Source: Oscillospiraceae bacterium (GTDB taxonomy: Bacteria; Bacillota; Clostridia; Oscillospirales; Acutalibacteraceae). From it: a stretch of DNA of 8,832 bases. Positions 1 through 6,561 of the stretch are shown one piece after another. The first letter of the stretch is position 1, and each line of letters opens with the position of its first letter. The position numbers and the translations under genes were made by a program. The notes under the pieces were generated by a model. The model had not been told where the DNA came from. It did not search any database and was given only the letters and a program-made list of their open reading frames with translations. The DNA is taken from assembly GCA_029012165.1 (NCBI GenBank), contig JAQXLO010000117.1:1-8832 (forward strand), written 5' to 3'.

Positions 1-2
1 AA

Positions 3-2363
3 ATGCAGAATGAATTTTTGACACTGCGCAGGCAGGTTATCGAAAAAGATTTCGGCAGAATGAATGATAAGCAATTGGAAGCGGTCCTTTCTACGGAAGG
101 ACCGCTTTTGGTTCTTGCGGGAGCGGGCAGCGGAAAGACGACCGTGCTCGTCAACCGTATTGCCAACCTTCTCAAATTCGGTTCTGCCGCATCCTCCGAA
201 TATGTTCGTTATGAACCCACATCCACAGATATTGCGCTGATGCAGGCGTACATAAACGGCGCACCCTATGCCGAGGAATTGACGGATCTTTTGGCTGTGC
301 GTCCCGCAAAGCCGTGGGAGATTTTGGCGATCACGTTCACCAACAAAGCGGCAAATGAGCTTAAGGAACGCATCGTGGCAAAGCTTGAGGGCAGCGTGGA
401 GGGAATTCAGGATATTTGGGCGTGTACATTTCACAGCGCCTGTGCCCGCATTCTGCGCCGATACGGCAGTCTTTTGGGATATTCTTCCCATTTCACCATC
501 TACGACACAGACGATTCCCAGCGTGTGATGAAGGAATGCCAGCGCATTTTGGAAATCGACGAAAAGTTTTTGCCCAGAAAAACAATCCTTCGGGAGATCA
601 GCAATGCCAAAAATCAGATGATCACCCCGGAGGAATTCGCCGACGAGACGGCGGGAGATATCCGTATGCGCCGCATTGCTGACGCCTACGAATGCTACCA
701 AAAGCTTTTGAAAACGGCGGACGCCATGGATTTTGACGATATCATCATGAACACGGTGCGTCTGTTGGAGGAAAACGAGGAGGTTCGTTCCTACTACCAG
801 AATCGGTTCCGTTATATCATGGTGGATGAGTATCAGGACACCAACTACGCCCAGTACCGCCTGACCTCCGTTTTGGCGGCGAAGCACCAAAATATCTGCG
901 TTGTCGGGGACGATGATCAGAGTATTTATAGATTCCGTGGCGCAACCATCGAAAATATCCTGAATTTTGAGGATCAGTACACCAACGCACGCACCATCCG
1001 TTTGGAGCAGAACTACCGCTCTACGCAGACGATTCTCGATGCAGCCAATGCGGTAATCGCCCACAATGCCCAGCGAAAGGGCAAAAATCTCTGGACGGCA
1101 AACGGACAGGGAGAAAAAATTGTCCTGCACACCGCAGACGATGAGATTCAGGAGGCACGCTATGTGGCCAACCGCATGGCACAGTTTGTGCATGAGGGCG
1201 GCCGCTGGAACGACAACGCCGTGCTTTACCGCATGAACGCCCTGTCCAACTCCATGGAAAATGCGCTGGTTCGCTCCGGTATTCCTTACCGAATTATCGG
1301 CGGACATCGCTTTTATGAGCGCAAGGAGATTCGGGATGCGATTGCATACCTGACTGTTGTCGGAAACCCTGCGGACAATGTGCGCCTGCGCCGCATCATC
1401 AATGAACCCAAGCGTGGGATCGGGGAGGCCACCGTTAATCATGCCGCAGAAATTGCCGCAGGTCTCGGTATCAGTATTTTTGAAGTGCTGAAACAGGCGG
1501 AGGATTTCCCGAGCCTTTCCCGTTCGTCTGCAAAGCTGAAAAGCTTTACAGAAATGATTGAGTCCTATCAGCAAAAAGTGGACACCACATCCCTTGCGGA
1601 ACTGCTGCGATTTGTTTTGCAGGACAGCGGCTATCTGCAATCGCTGGAAGCAGATCCTGCGACATTTGTGGATCGTGCCGCCAACCTGAACGAGCTTGCC
1701 GCCAACCTGCAGCGATATGAAACAGAGGCACAGGAACCGTCCCTGAATGGCTTTTTGGAGGAGGTTGCGCTGATGACTGACATTGATGCGTTCAATGCGG
1801 ATTCCGACAGCGTGGTTCTGATGACCATCCATGCCGCCAAAGGGTTGGAATTCAACAATATATTTCTTGTGGGCATGGAGGACGGCGTTTTCCCGGGCGC
1901 CCAGTCCCAGTATGATGCGCAGGATATGGAGGAAGAACGGCGCCTTGCCTATGTTGCCATCACCCGAGCCAAGAATAAATTGGTCATGACCAATGCCCGC
2001 TCCCGCATGATGTTCGGCAGTACGAATTTCAATCCCCCCTCGTGCTTTATTGCGGAGATTCCCCATGCACTTTTGGAGCAGACAGGCTCCTCTTTCAAGC
2101 GCAGTACGGTGTCTGTTTCGACGGAAAGGTCAAAACCTTTACAGAAAAACAAGGTGGATCGCGGCTTCTCTAATGTAAAGGGATCTGCTTTACAAGGAGA
2201 TATGAGCTTTTCTGTCGGAGACGGTGTACTGCACAAAGCCTTCGGGCAGGGCGTGGTGCTTTCCGTCAAGAGCATGGGCAACGACCTGCTTTTGGAGATC
2301 GCCTTTGAAAAAGCGGGTACAAAGAAAGTCATGGCGAAATTTGCAAAACTCGAAAAGCTTTGA
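3..2363 (+). CDS. pcrA: ATP-dependent 3'-5' DNA helicase PcrA/UvrD (SF1A)
   Basis: Superfamily 1A helicase that unwinds DNA in the 3'-5' direction during repair and replication and, in Gram-positives, removes RecA filaments and engages RNA polymerase. All family motifs are visible in the 786 residues: Walker A GAGSGKT (40-46), Ia ITFTNKAA (110-117), II VDEYQDT (274-280), III GDDDQSIYRFRGA (302-314), IV RLEQNYRS (333-340), V around TIHAAKGLEF (608-617) and VI ERRLAYVAITRAK (645-657). Residues 676-686 match the conserved NPPS-FI-EIP segment. A variable linker (about 690-735) leads to a C-terminal Tudor-like fold (736-786), the part known to contact RNA polymerase. It is longer than the roughly 720-730 residues of Bacillus PcrA, mainly through an insertion of about 45 residues (57-103) between Walker A and motif Ia. 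The ATG at position 3 fits clostridial homologues, but its ribosome binding site lies outside the window, so the start is not proven. It is followed 12 bp later by the HAD phosphatase, probably in one transcript. Family very sure; pcrA rather than uvrD by lineage. Confidence 0.95.
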   Translation: MQNEFLTLRRQVIEKDFGRMNDKQLEAVLSTEGPLLVLAGAGSGKTTVLVNRIANLLKFGSAASSEYVRYEPTSTDIALMQAYINGAPYAEELTDLLAVRPAKPWEILAITFTNKAANELKERIVAKLEGSVEGIQDIWACTFHSACARILRRYGSLLGYSSHFTIYDTDDSQRVMKECQRILEIDEKFLPRKTILREISNAKNQMITPEEFADETAGDIRMRRIADAYECYQKLLKTADAMDFDDIIMNTVRLLEENEEVRSYYQNRFRYIMVDEYQDTNYAQYRLTSVLAAKHQNICVVGDDDQSIYRFRGATIENILNFEDQYTNARTIRLEQNYRSTQTILDAANAVIAHNAQRKGKNLWTANGQGEKIVLHTADDEIQEARYVANRMAQFVHEGGRWNDNAVLYRMNALSNSMENALVRSGIPYRIIGGHRFYERKEIRDAIAYLTVVGNPADNVRLRRIINEPKRGIGEATVNHAAEIAAGLGISIFEVLKQAEDFPSLSRSSAKLKSFTEMIESYQQKVDTTSLAELLRFVLQDSGYLQSLEADPATFVDRAANLNELAANLQRYETEAQEPSLNGFLEEVALMTDIDAFNADSDSVVLMTIHAAKGLEFNNIFLVGMEDGVFPGAQSQYDAQDMEEERRLAYVAITRAKNKLVMTNARSRMMFGSTNFNPPSCFIAEIPHALLEQTGSSFKRSTVSVSTERSKPLQKNKVDRGFSNVKGSALQGDMSFSVGDGVLHKAFGQGVVLSVKSMGNDLLLEIAFEKAGTKKVMAKFAKLEKL

Positions 2364-2375
2364 GAGGGCATCGGT

Positions 2376-3038
2376 ATGAAATATGAAGCAGTGATTTTTG
2401 ATCTGGACGGAACGCTCCTCAATACATTGCAGGACATTGCCGACGGCGTAAACTATGCGCTGCGCTCGTTCGGGTATCCTGAAAGAACGGTGGATGAAAT
2501 ACGGCGCTTTGTGGGAAACGGGGCGGTGAAGCTTCTGGAACGTGCGTTGCCCGAGACGGTGGACGAAGAAAAATTTGCACGGTTTTATAAAACCTACGAT
2601 GCATACTACACGTCCCATTCCCGAGTGAAAACGGCGCCGTATAAGGGAATCTCCGAGCTGTTGCAGACGCTTCGGGCGGCAGGGATTCGGACGGCGGTAT
2701 TCTCCAACAAACAGGACAACGCTGTCCGCCCGCTGTGTGCGTATTACTTCGCAGACCTGCTGGACTATGCCACGGGTCCCACCGAAGACGTGCCCAAAAA
2801 GCCCGACCCGAGGGGGCTGTACTTCATCGCAGAGGTGTTGCACACAAAGCCGGAAAGGGTTCTGTATGTCGGTGATTCCGAGACGGATGTGCAGACCGGC
2901 TTGAGCGCCGGCATAGATACCGTATCTGTTCTCTGGGGGTTCAGAGACAAGGAAACTTTGGAAAAAGCAGGTGCCTGCCGTTTCGCACAGGATGTGCAGG
3001 CGCTTAAAAACTACATATTGCCTGAAAAAAGGAGCTGA
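2376..3038 (+). CDS. HAD-superfamily phosphatase, phosphoglycolate phosphatase-like
   Basis: Cytosolic Mg-dependent phosphatase of the HAD superfamily, subfamily with a C1 helical cap (Gph/PGMB type). Motif I is FDLDGTLLNT, with Asp9 as the nucleophile and Asp11 as the acid/base. Motif II is Ser110 in VFSNK. Motif III lysine is Lys141 or Lys142 in PKKPDP, and motif IV is YVGDSETD with Asp167 and Asp171 binding Mg. The cap helices occupy roughly residues 16-85. At 220 residues it has the normal length of a Gph-like enzyme, and the conserved VGNGA segment (46-50) in the cap is typical of phosphoglycolate phosphatases. The substrate cannot be fixed from sequence: 2-phosphoglycolate, pyrophosphate or a sugar phosphate are all possible. 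The start has a GAGGG Shine-Dalgarno (2364-2368) 7 nt upstream. It lies 12 bp after pcrA, so co-transcription is likely; 2-phosphoglycolate arises from repair of oxidised 3' DNA ends, a possible but unproven link. Its stop codon sits inside the terminator stem. Confidence 0.9.
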   Translation: MKYEAVIFDLDGTLLNTLQDIADGVNYALRSFGYPERTVDEIRRFVGNGAVKLLERALPETVDEEKFARFYKTYDAYYTSHSRVKTAPYKGISELLQTLRAAGIRTAVFSNKQDNAVRPLCAYYFADLLDYATGPTEDVPKKPDPRGLYFIAEVLHTKPERVLYVGDSETDVQTGLSAGIDTVSVLWGFRDKETLEKAGACRFAQDVQALKNYILPEKRS

Positions 3039-3060
3039 CGCCATGTGCGCAGCTCCTTTT
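3025..3060. terminator. Bidirectional intrinsic terminator between convergent genes
   Basis: Arms GGAGCTG (3031-3037) and CAGCTCC (3050-3056) pair. The stem can extend by CGC (3039-3041) with GCG (3047-3049) past a bulged A, leaving loop CATGT. A T-run follows on the plus strand (3057-3060), and an A-run (3025-3030) gives six T on the minus strand. It therefore serves both the phosphatase, whose TGA (3036-3038) lies in the stem, and the sensor kinase, whose stop is only 8 nt from the stem on the other strand. Confidence 0.85.
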
Positions 3061-3064
3061 GACA

Positions 3065-5695
3065 TTATTGACTTTTCGATTGACTTTTCGGCAGACGAAC
3101 CGTGACCTTGAACAGATCGCCGTCAATGGAAATATCCAGACTGCCGCCCTGCAGGGTACAGAGCTGTTTTGCGATGGACAGCCCCAATCCGTTGCCGTCC
3201 TCACTGCGGGAGCGGTCGCCACGGACAAAGCGTTCCGTCAGTTCGTCCGGGGACAGATCGAGGGGTTCCCGGGAAACATTCTTGATCTCGAACACGCCGT
3301 ACTCTGCTTCGTCCCAAATGCGCACATACACCCTGGATCCTCGGGCGGAATACTTTTTGGCGTTGGAGAGCAGATTTTCCAAAACACGGTAGGTCTTTGT
3401 GCCGTCGGCGAAAACGACAGGGGGGATGTCCGGCTGGGTAAAGCGGATGTCCAATTCCTGCTTTTCAAAGTCAGGGGTCGCTTCCACGACAGCCTGCATG
3501 GCAAGCTCGGAGAGGTTCAGCGGAATGATTTGCAGTTTCACGTTGCCTGTGTTGACTTTGCTTGCCTCGATCAGATCCTCGATCAGCCGTTTCAGTTTGG
3601 CGGACTTTTCATCCAAAATATTCAGGTAGCCGATGGCAGTTTCGTCGGTGATGTCGCACTTTTTCAGCAGATCCACATAGGAGATGACAGAAGTCAGCGG
3701 CGTTTTCAGATCGTGGGAAACGTTGGTGATCAGCTCCGCCTTGGTACGTTCGTTGCGCACGGCGTCGGCAACGGCAACATCCAGTTCATGGCTGGTGACG
3801 GTCAGGTTTTCCGCCAGCGTTTTCAGGTGTTTGGGCATGGATTCCGTGCCCTTGACGGGCAGGGATGCTCGATCGCAGGATGCATCAATGATGCGGTCGA
3901 TCATGCGCAGGTACCATACGCACAGTACGCCGAAACCGAGCCAAAGCAGTATGAACAGGAACAGCGCCAATTCCAGCCTGTCATCGGCCACGCACAGCAG
4001 GAAAACGATCAGCTGTGCGCCGAGGAATGCGAGAATCACGCCCACGGCAGTATAGCGTATTTTTTGCGGCTTGCCCAAAAGAAACACGATGCCCTTTTTT
4101 AGCTTTTTGCATCCACGGCGAATCCATGCAAACACCCTTTTGCACCCTTTCCAAAGCAGAACGGGTATTTTCCAAAGGATACAGTGCCGCAGCCAAGATT
4201 CGTGAGCTTTTTTCAGACGTACCATAGAGGTGAGCCACTCCAGCAAAAGGAGCGTGAACACAGCGGCAATCAGGCTCATTGCGCCAAGTGCAATGTATTT
4301 GACTTCGATTCTTGCGCCGGAGTCGGAATAATAGTAGCCGCTTCCGTCCCAGCAATACTGCATCTCGAGGATGCGGATAAATACCCAGTAGAAAGTACAC
4401 GCAAGGGCAATACAGGCGCCGCCGCTGAACAGAAAGTGCAGATCAACGGGTACTTTGTCCGTAAAGCACAGGTGAATGCCCTCTGCGCCGGACTTGTGAC
4501 CGCACAAAACCAGCAGACACACGGCGCAGACCAAAAGCAGCAGTATCGCCGCAATGCAGAGCAGCAGTGCCGTTAAGGGCGTGAACGGCGTGAACAAGTT
4601 GTAGAATGCGGCGGCGGAATCGTATTTATCGCCCGGCAGCAGTGTATCCTCCAAATACAGGTACACATTGCCGTCGGGGAACAGAATGCCTGCACTGCTT
4701 CGCAGCATATCTGTATCAAACGCTCCCTTGGCGGTGATCTTTCCGTCCTTGCAGATCAGTGCATTCTCGTGGGACAGAATCGCTTCGGAGGTTCGCTGTT
4801 TGGCAGGCATATTGGTGAATATTTCCCCGTTTTCGGCAACGGTAAGGTACCGCAGATTGGACGGCTCACTGTGCAATGTGCCGACGGCGGTGCTATACTG
4901 ATTTTTCTGCTCGTCCCGGATAAATTGCAGGAAGCTGTCAAAGCAATTCTCCATGCTCCGCTTTGCCGCTTCTTCGTTTTCCGTGTAATCCATGTATTGA
5001 TAAATGCGGTTTTCGTACCCGTCAAGAAGCGAAAAGTCTCCGGGAAGGGAATAAAAGTTCATTTTAAATTCCTTCTCTTGAAACGCTTCCCTGCGCACAA
5101 GATAATCGTACTTTAAAAAATCACGACCGGACACGGTGTTCAGCAGCTTTTGACAGTAGCGGGCGTTGTACGGGGCGTGCTCGTCGATCACGAACAGCTG
5201 TGTTGTGGTCTCTTTGATTTCTGCGTCCGTTTCCTGCTTTGCCTGCGTGTCTATGACTGTGGTCGTGAGGGTCGTTGTCTCGCCGGATTCTGCGTATTCG
5301 GCCAGATCATATCCTGTACCGTCATAGTTCGTCGCCACATAGTACAGCTCATCGTGAATAATCTGCGCTTTGGTGTCCAGATAACGCTCCAGATTCATTT
5401 GCACAACTTCGCTTTTCTGCGCTTCCAAGGCACCAAGTTCCTGCTGAATGTCGCTGTTTTTCAAAATCTGCGAAACAAAGTACAGATCGGAATCCAGCAG
5501 TTTTTCCATATGTTCGGACTGCGTGAAGGACGGCAGCGGACTGCTCCAGCTGTTTGTGCGGTCGGTAATATATCCTGCATTTTCATAGAAAAAGATACAG
5601 AAAAAAGACAGCACACCTGCGCACAGAGCGGAAAGGATCACGCAAAGCGTTTTTATAAAAAATATGCCTTTAAAGTTTTTCGACTTTGTAGCCAA
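3065..5695 (-). CDS. Large six-pass membrane sensor histidine kinase
   Basis: Membrane-bound sensor partner of the regulator encoded just upstream. TM1 is about residues 11-36, followed by an extracytoplasmic region of about 330 residues (38-370) with no domain I recognise. TM2 is about 371-397, TM3 420-441, TM4 467-488, TM5 548-569 and TM6 574-597; TM4 and TM5 are separated by a Lys/Arg/Trp-rich cytoplasmic segment (489-547). The cytoplasmic kinase follows a helical linker: dimerisation/phosphoacceptor domain with NVSHDLKTPLTS (His661), N-box around ENLLSNAKKYS (Asn774, Asn778), F-box ERFVRGD (821-827) and G2 box GNGLGLSIAKQL (834-845). The usual DxGxG (G1) box is replaced by IKNVSREPLDLSPDEL, as I recall for a clostridial VanS-like clade; activity is still expected. 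The start is a TTG overlapping the regulator gene by 26 bp. An in-frame TAA at 5711-5713 excludes a start further upstream, and the next candidate, GTG at codon 19, would destroy TM1. The ligand is unknown. Confidence 0.93.
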   Translation of the reverse strand: MATKSKNFKGIFFIKTLCVILSALCAGVLSFFCIFFYENAGYITDRTNSWSSPLPSFTQSEHMEKLLDSDLYFVSQILKNSDIQQELGALEAQKSEVVQMNLERYLDTKAQIIHDELYYVATNYDGTGYDLAEYAESGETTTLTTTVIDTQAKQETDAEIKETTTQLFVIDEHAPYNARYCQKLLNTVSGRDFLKYDYLVRREAFQEKEFKMNFYSLPGDFSLLDGYENRIYQYMDYTENEEAAKRSMENCFDSFLQFIRDEQKNQYSTAVGTLHSEPSNLRYLTVAENGEIFTNMPAKQRTSEAILSHENALICKDGKITAKGAFDTDMLRSSAGILFPDGNVYLYLEDTLLPGDKYDSAAAFYNLFTPFTPLTALLLCIAAILLLLVCAVCLLVLCGHKSGAEGIHLCFTDKVPVDLHFLFSGGACIALACTFYWVFIRILEMQYCWDGSGYYYSDSGARIEVKYIALGAMSLIAAVFTLLLLEWLTSMVRLKKAHESWLRHCILWKIPVLLWKGCKRVFAWIRRGCKKLKKGIVFLLGKPQKIRYTAVGVILAFLGAQLIVFLLCVADDRLELALFLFILLWLGFGVLCVWYLRMIDRIIDASCDRASLPVKGTESMPKHLKTLAENLTVTSHELDVAVADAVRNERTKAELITNVSHDLKTPLTSVISYVDLLKKCDITDETAIGYLNILDEKSAKLKRLIEDLIEASKVNTGNVKLQIIPLNLSELAMQAVVEATPDFEKQELDIRFTQPDIPPVVFADGTKTYRVLENLLSNAKKYSARGSRVYVRIWDEAEYGVFEIKNVSREPLDLSPDELTERFVRGDRSRSEDGNGLGLSIAKQLCTLQGGSLDISIDGDLFKVTVRLPKSQSKSQ
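3067..3090. repeat. Perfect tandem 12-bp duplication at the kinase 3' end
   Basis: ATTGACTTTTCG occurs twice head to tail (3067-3078 and 3079-3090). On the coding (minus) strand it gives the terminal KSQSKSQ of the sensor kinase, so one copy adds four residues (SKSQ) in frame. It looks like replication slippage at the gene end, with no expected effect on the catalytic domain. Confidence 0.85.
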
Positions 5696-6359
5696 GGCCC
5701 CACACCACCTTTAAGTATTTCGGGTCTTTGGGATTGATTTCGATCTTTTCACGAATATTGCGGATATGCACTGTGACGGTTTTTTCGGTTCGGAAGGACG
5801 GTTCGTTCCAGACGGCTTCGTAAATCTGCGAGCTGGAAAGGACACGTCCCATGTTTTCCATCAGGAAGCAGAGAATGCCGTATTCCCGTGCGGTCAGACT
5901 GACCGGTTCTCCGTCCACGGTGACGATCTTGGTATCTTTGTCCAGAGACAGCCCGCCGGTCGTCAGCAGGCTTTCCTTTTCCTGCATACTTCCGAGCCGC
6001 ACATACCGCCGAATCTGGGACTTCACCCGTGCCACCAGCTCCAAAGGATTGTACGGCTTTGTGACATAGTCGTCTGCGCCGAAGGATAGCCCGGCGATTT
6101 TGTCCGTGTCCTCGCTTTTGGCGGAGAGCAGAATGATGGGAAAGTTGTGCGTGCTGCGGATTTTCATCATGGCGGTCAGACCGTCCATCTGCGGCATCAT
6201 GATGTCCAGCACCATGCAGTGGATCTCATTTTCTTTCAGCAGTTCCAAGGCCTGCAACCCGTTGCCGGCTTTCAAAACGCTGTAACCCTCGGCCTTGAGA
6301 TAGATCTCCACAGAGTCCAGAATCGCCGCATCGTCGTCGCAGACGAGAACTTTGTACAT
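5670..6359 (-). CDS. OmpR/PhoB-family response regulator, VanR-like
   Basis: Cytosolic DNA-binding regulator phosphorylated by the adjacent kinase. Counting from the upstream ATG at 6368 (232 residues), the receiver domain occupies about 5-122 with acidic residues Asp11-Asp13, phosphoacceptor Asp55 in VLDIMMP, Ser82 in LLSAK, and Lys104 in YVTKPYNP. The C-terminal winged helix (about 135-232) contains SLTAREYGILCFL, the recognition helix TVTVHIRNIREKIE and the closing VWGLGYKVE. The receiver signature LSAKSEDTDKIAGLSFGADD resembles the VanR branch, but no van resistance genes are nearby, so no resistance role is implied. Three in-frame ATGs are possible (6368, 6365, 6359). The AAGGGAG at 6369-6375 is 0, 3 and 9 nt away respectively, and the predicted transcript begins close to that site, so I prefer 6359 (MYKVLVCDDD, 229 residues). 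It overlaps the kinase gene by 26 bp, forming a regulator-kinase operon. Confidence 0.95.
   Translation of the reverse strand: MYKVLVCDDDAAILDSVEIYLKAEGYSVLKAGNGLQALELLKENEIHCMVLDIMMPQMDGLTAMMKIRSTHNFPIILLSAKSEDTDKIAGLSFGADDYVTKPYNPLELVARVKSQIRRYVRLGSMQEKESLLTTGGLSLDKDTKIVTVDGEPVSLTAREYGILCFLMENMGRVLSSSQIYEAVWNEPSFRTEKTVTVHIRNIREKIEINPKDPKYLKVVWGLGYKVEKL
5703..5712 (-). promoter_or_regulatory. Ribosome binding site for the TTG start of the kinase
   Basis: On the minus strand AAAGGTGGTG precedes the TTG at 5695, with GGTGG 9 nt away. It lies within the last codons of the response regulator, so translation of the kinase is probably coupled to that of the regulator. The assignment supports the TTG as the true start. 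Confidence 0.55.
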
Positions 6360-6368
6360 CTTCATCAT

Positions 6369-6375
6369 CTCCCTT
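6369..6375 (-). promoter_or_regulatory. Ribosome binding site of the response regulator
   Basis: AAGGGAG on the minus strand abuts the first ATG (6368) but sits 9 nt from the third (6359). The spacing argues for the 6359 start and for loss of the three residues MMK from the longer reading. Confidence 0.6.
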
Positions 6376-6381
6376 GCATAC

Positions 6382-6410
6382 AGTATAGCATATCGACTCG
6401 TGAAAGTAAA
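6382..6410 (-). promoter_or_regulatory. Sigma-A promoter of the regulator-kinase operon
   Basis: Minus-strand -35 TTTACT (6405-6410), a 17-nt spacer, then -10 TATACT (6382-6387) preceded by TGC, an extended -10. The transcript would begin near 6375, giving a very short leader that starts about at the ribosome binding site. Confidence 0.6.
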
Positions 6411-6450
6411 ACCCGATGACTGTATTCAACCACAGAAATTCCCGAAAACG

Positions 6451-6483
6451 GTAAGGAAAAAATAAAGAATTCGTAAAGAAATC
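6451..6483. promoter_or_regulatory. Three contiguous 11-bp direct repeats, candidate response-regulator operator
   Basis: GTAAGGAAAAA (6451-6461), ATAAAGAATTC (6462-6472) and GTAAAGAAATC (6473-6483) share RTAARGAA, with six of eleven positions invariant. OmpR/PhoB-family regulators bind tandem direct repeats with an 11-bp period. The array ends 6 bp before the -35 of the lipoprotein promoter and lies about 40 bp upstream of the -35 of the regulator promoter. The tract is A-rich, so an UP element for RNA polymerase is an alternative explanation. Confidence 0.45.
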
Positions 6484-6489
6484 GGTATA

Positions 6490-6518
6490 TTGACATTTTC
6501 GCCGCAATGTTATACAAT
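6490..6518 (+). promoter_or_regulatory. Sigma-A promoter of the lipoprotein gene
   Basis: Perfect -35 TTGACA (6490-6495), a 17-nt spacer and -10 TACAAT (6513-6518). Transcription should start near 6525, giving a leader of about 37 nt before the ATG at 6562. Confidence 0.75.
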
Positions 6519-6547
6519 TTATGTGACCCAGATCGCTTATAATGAAA

Positions 6548-6553
6548 AAGGAG
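6548..6553 (+). promoter_or_regulatory. Ribosome binding site deciding the lipoprotein start
   Basis: AAGGAG lies 8 nt before the ATG at 6562. The reading frame stays open upstream to an ATG at 6490, but that codon overlaps the -35 box and has no leader, so 6562 is the start. Confidence 0.85.
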
Positions 6554-6561
6554 AAGATTTT

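Noticed and set aside
2190..3065. A 291-codon open frame on the minus strand
   Set aside because: It is antisense to the end of pcrA and to the whole HAD gene, which carry clear family motifs; it has no ribosome binding site or domain that I can see.
3059..4102. A 347-codon open frame on the plus strand
   Set aside because: It lies wholly opposite the well-supported kinase catalytic region (HisKA and ATPase motifs) and its predicted protein has no recognisable domain.
5670..6368. Vancomycin-resistance regulator (VanR) reading
   Set aside because: The receiver domain resembles VanR-type regulators, but no ligase, dehydrogenase or dipeptidase genes are present and this subfamily is widespread in Clostridia with other roles.
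6538..6543. Perfect TATAAT just before the lipoprotein ribosome binding site
   Set aside because: No acceptable -35 lies 16-18 bp upstream, and a transcript from it would start within or next to the ribosome binding site. The promoter at 6490-6518 fits better.
6490..6561. Upstream extension of the lipoprotein to the ATG at 6490
   Set aside because: It would begin inside the -35 box and put 24 residues ahead of a standard signal peptide. The AAGGAG at 6548-6553 clearly marks the ATG at 6562.
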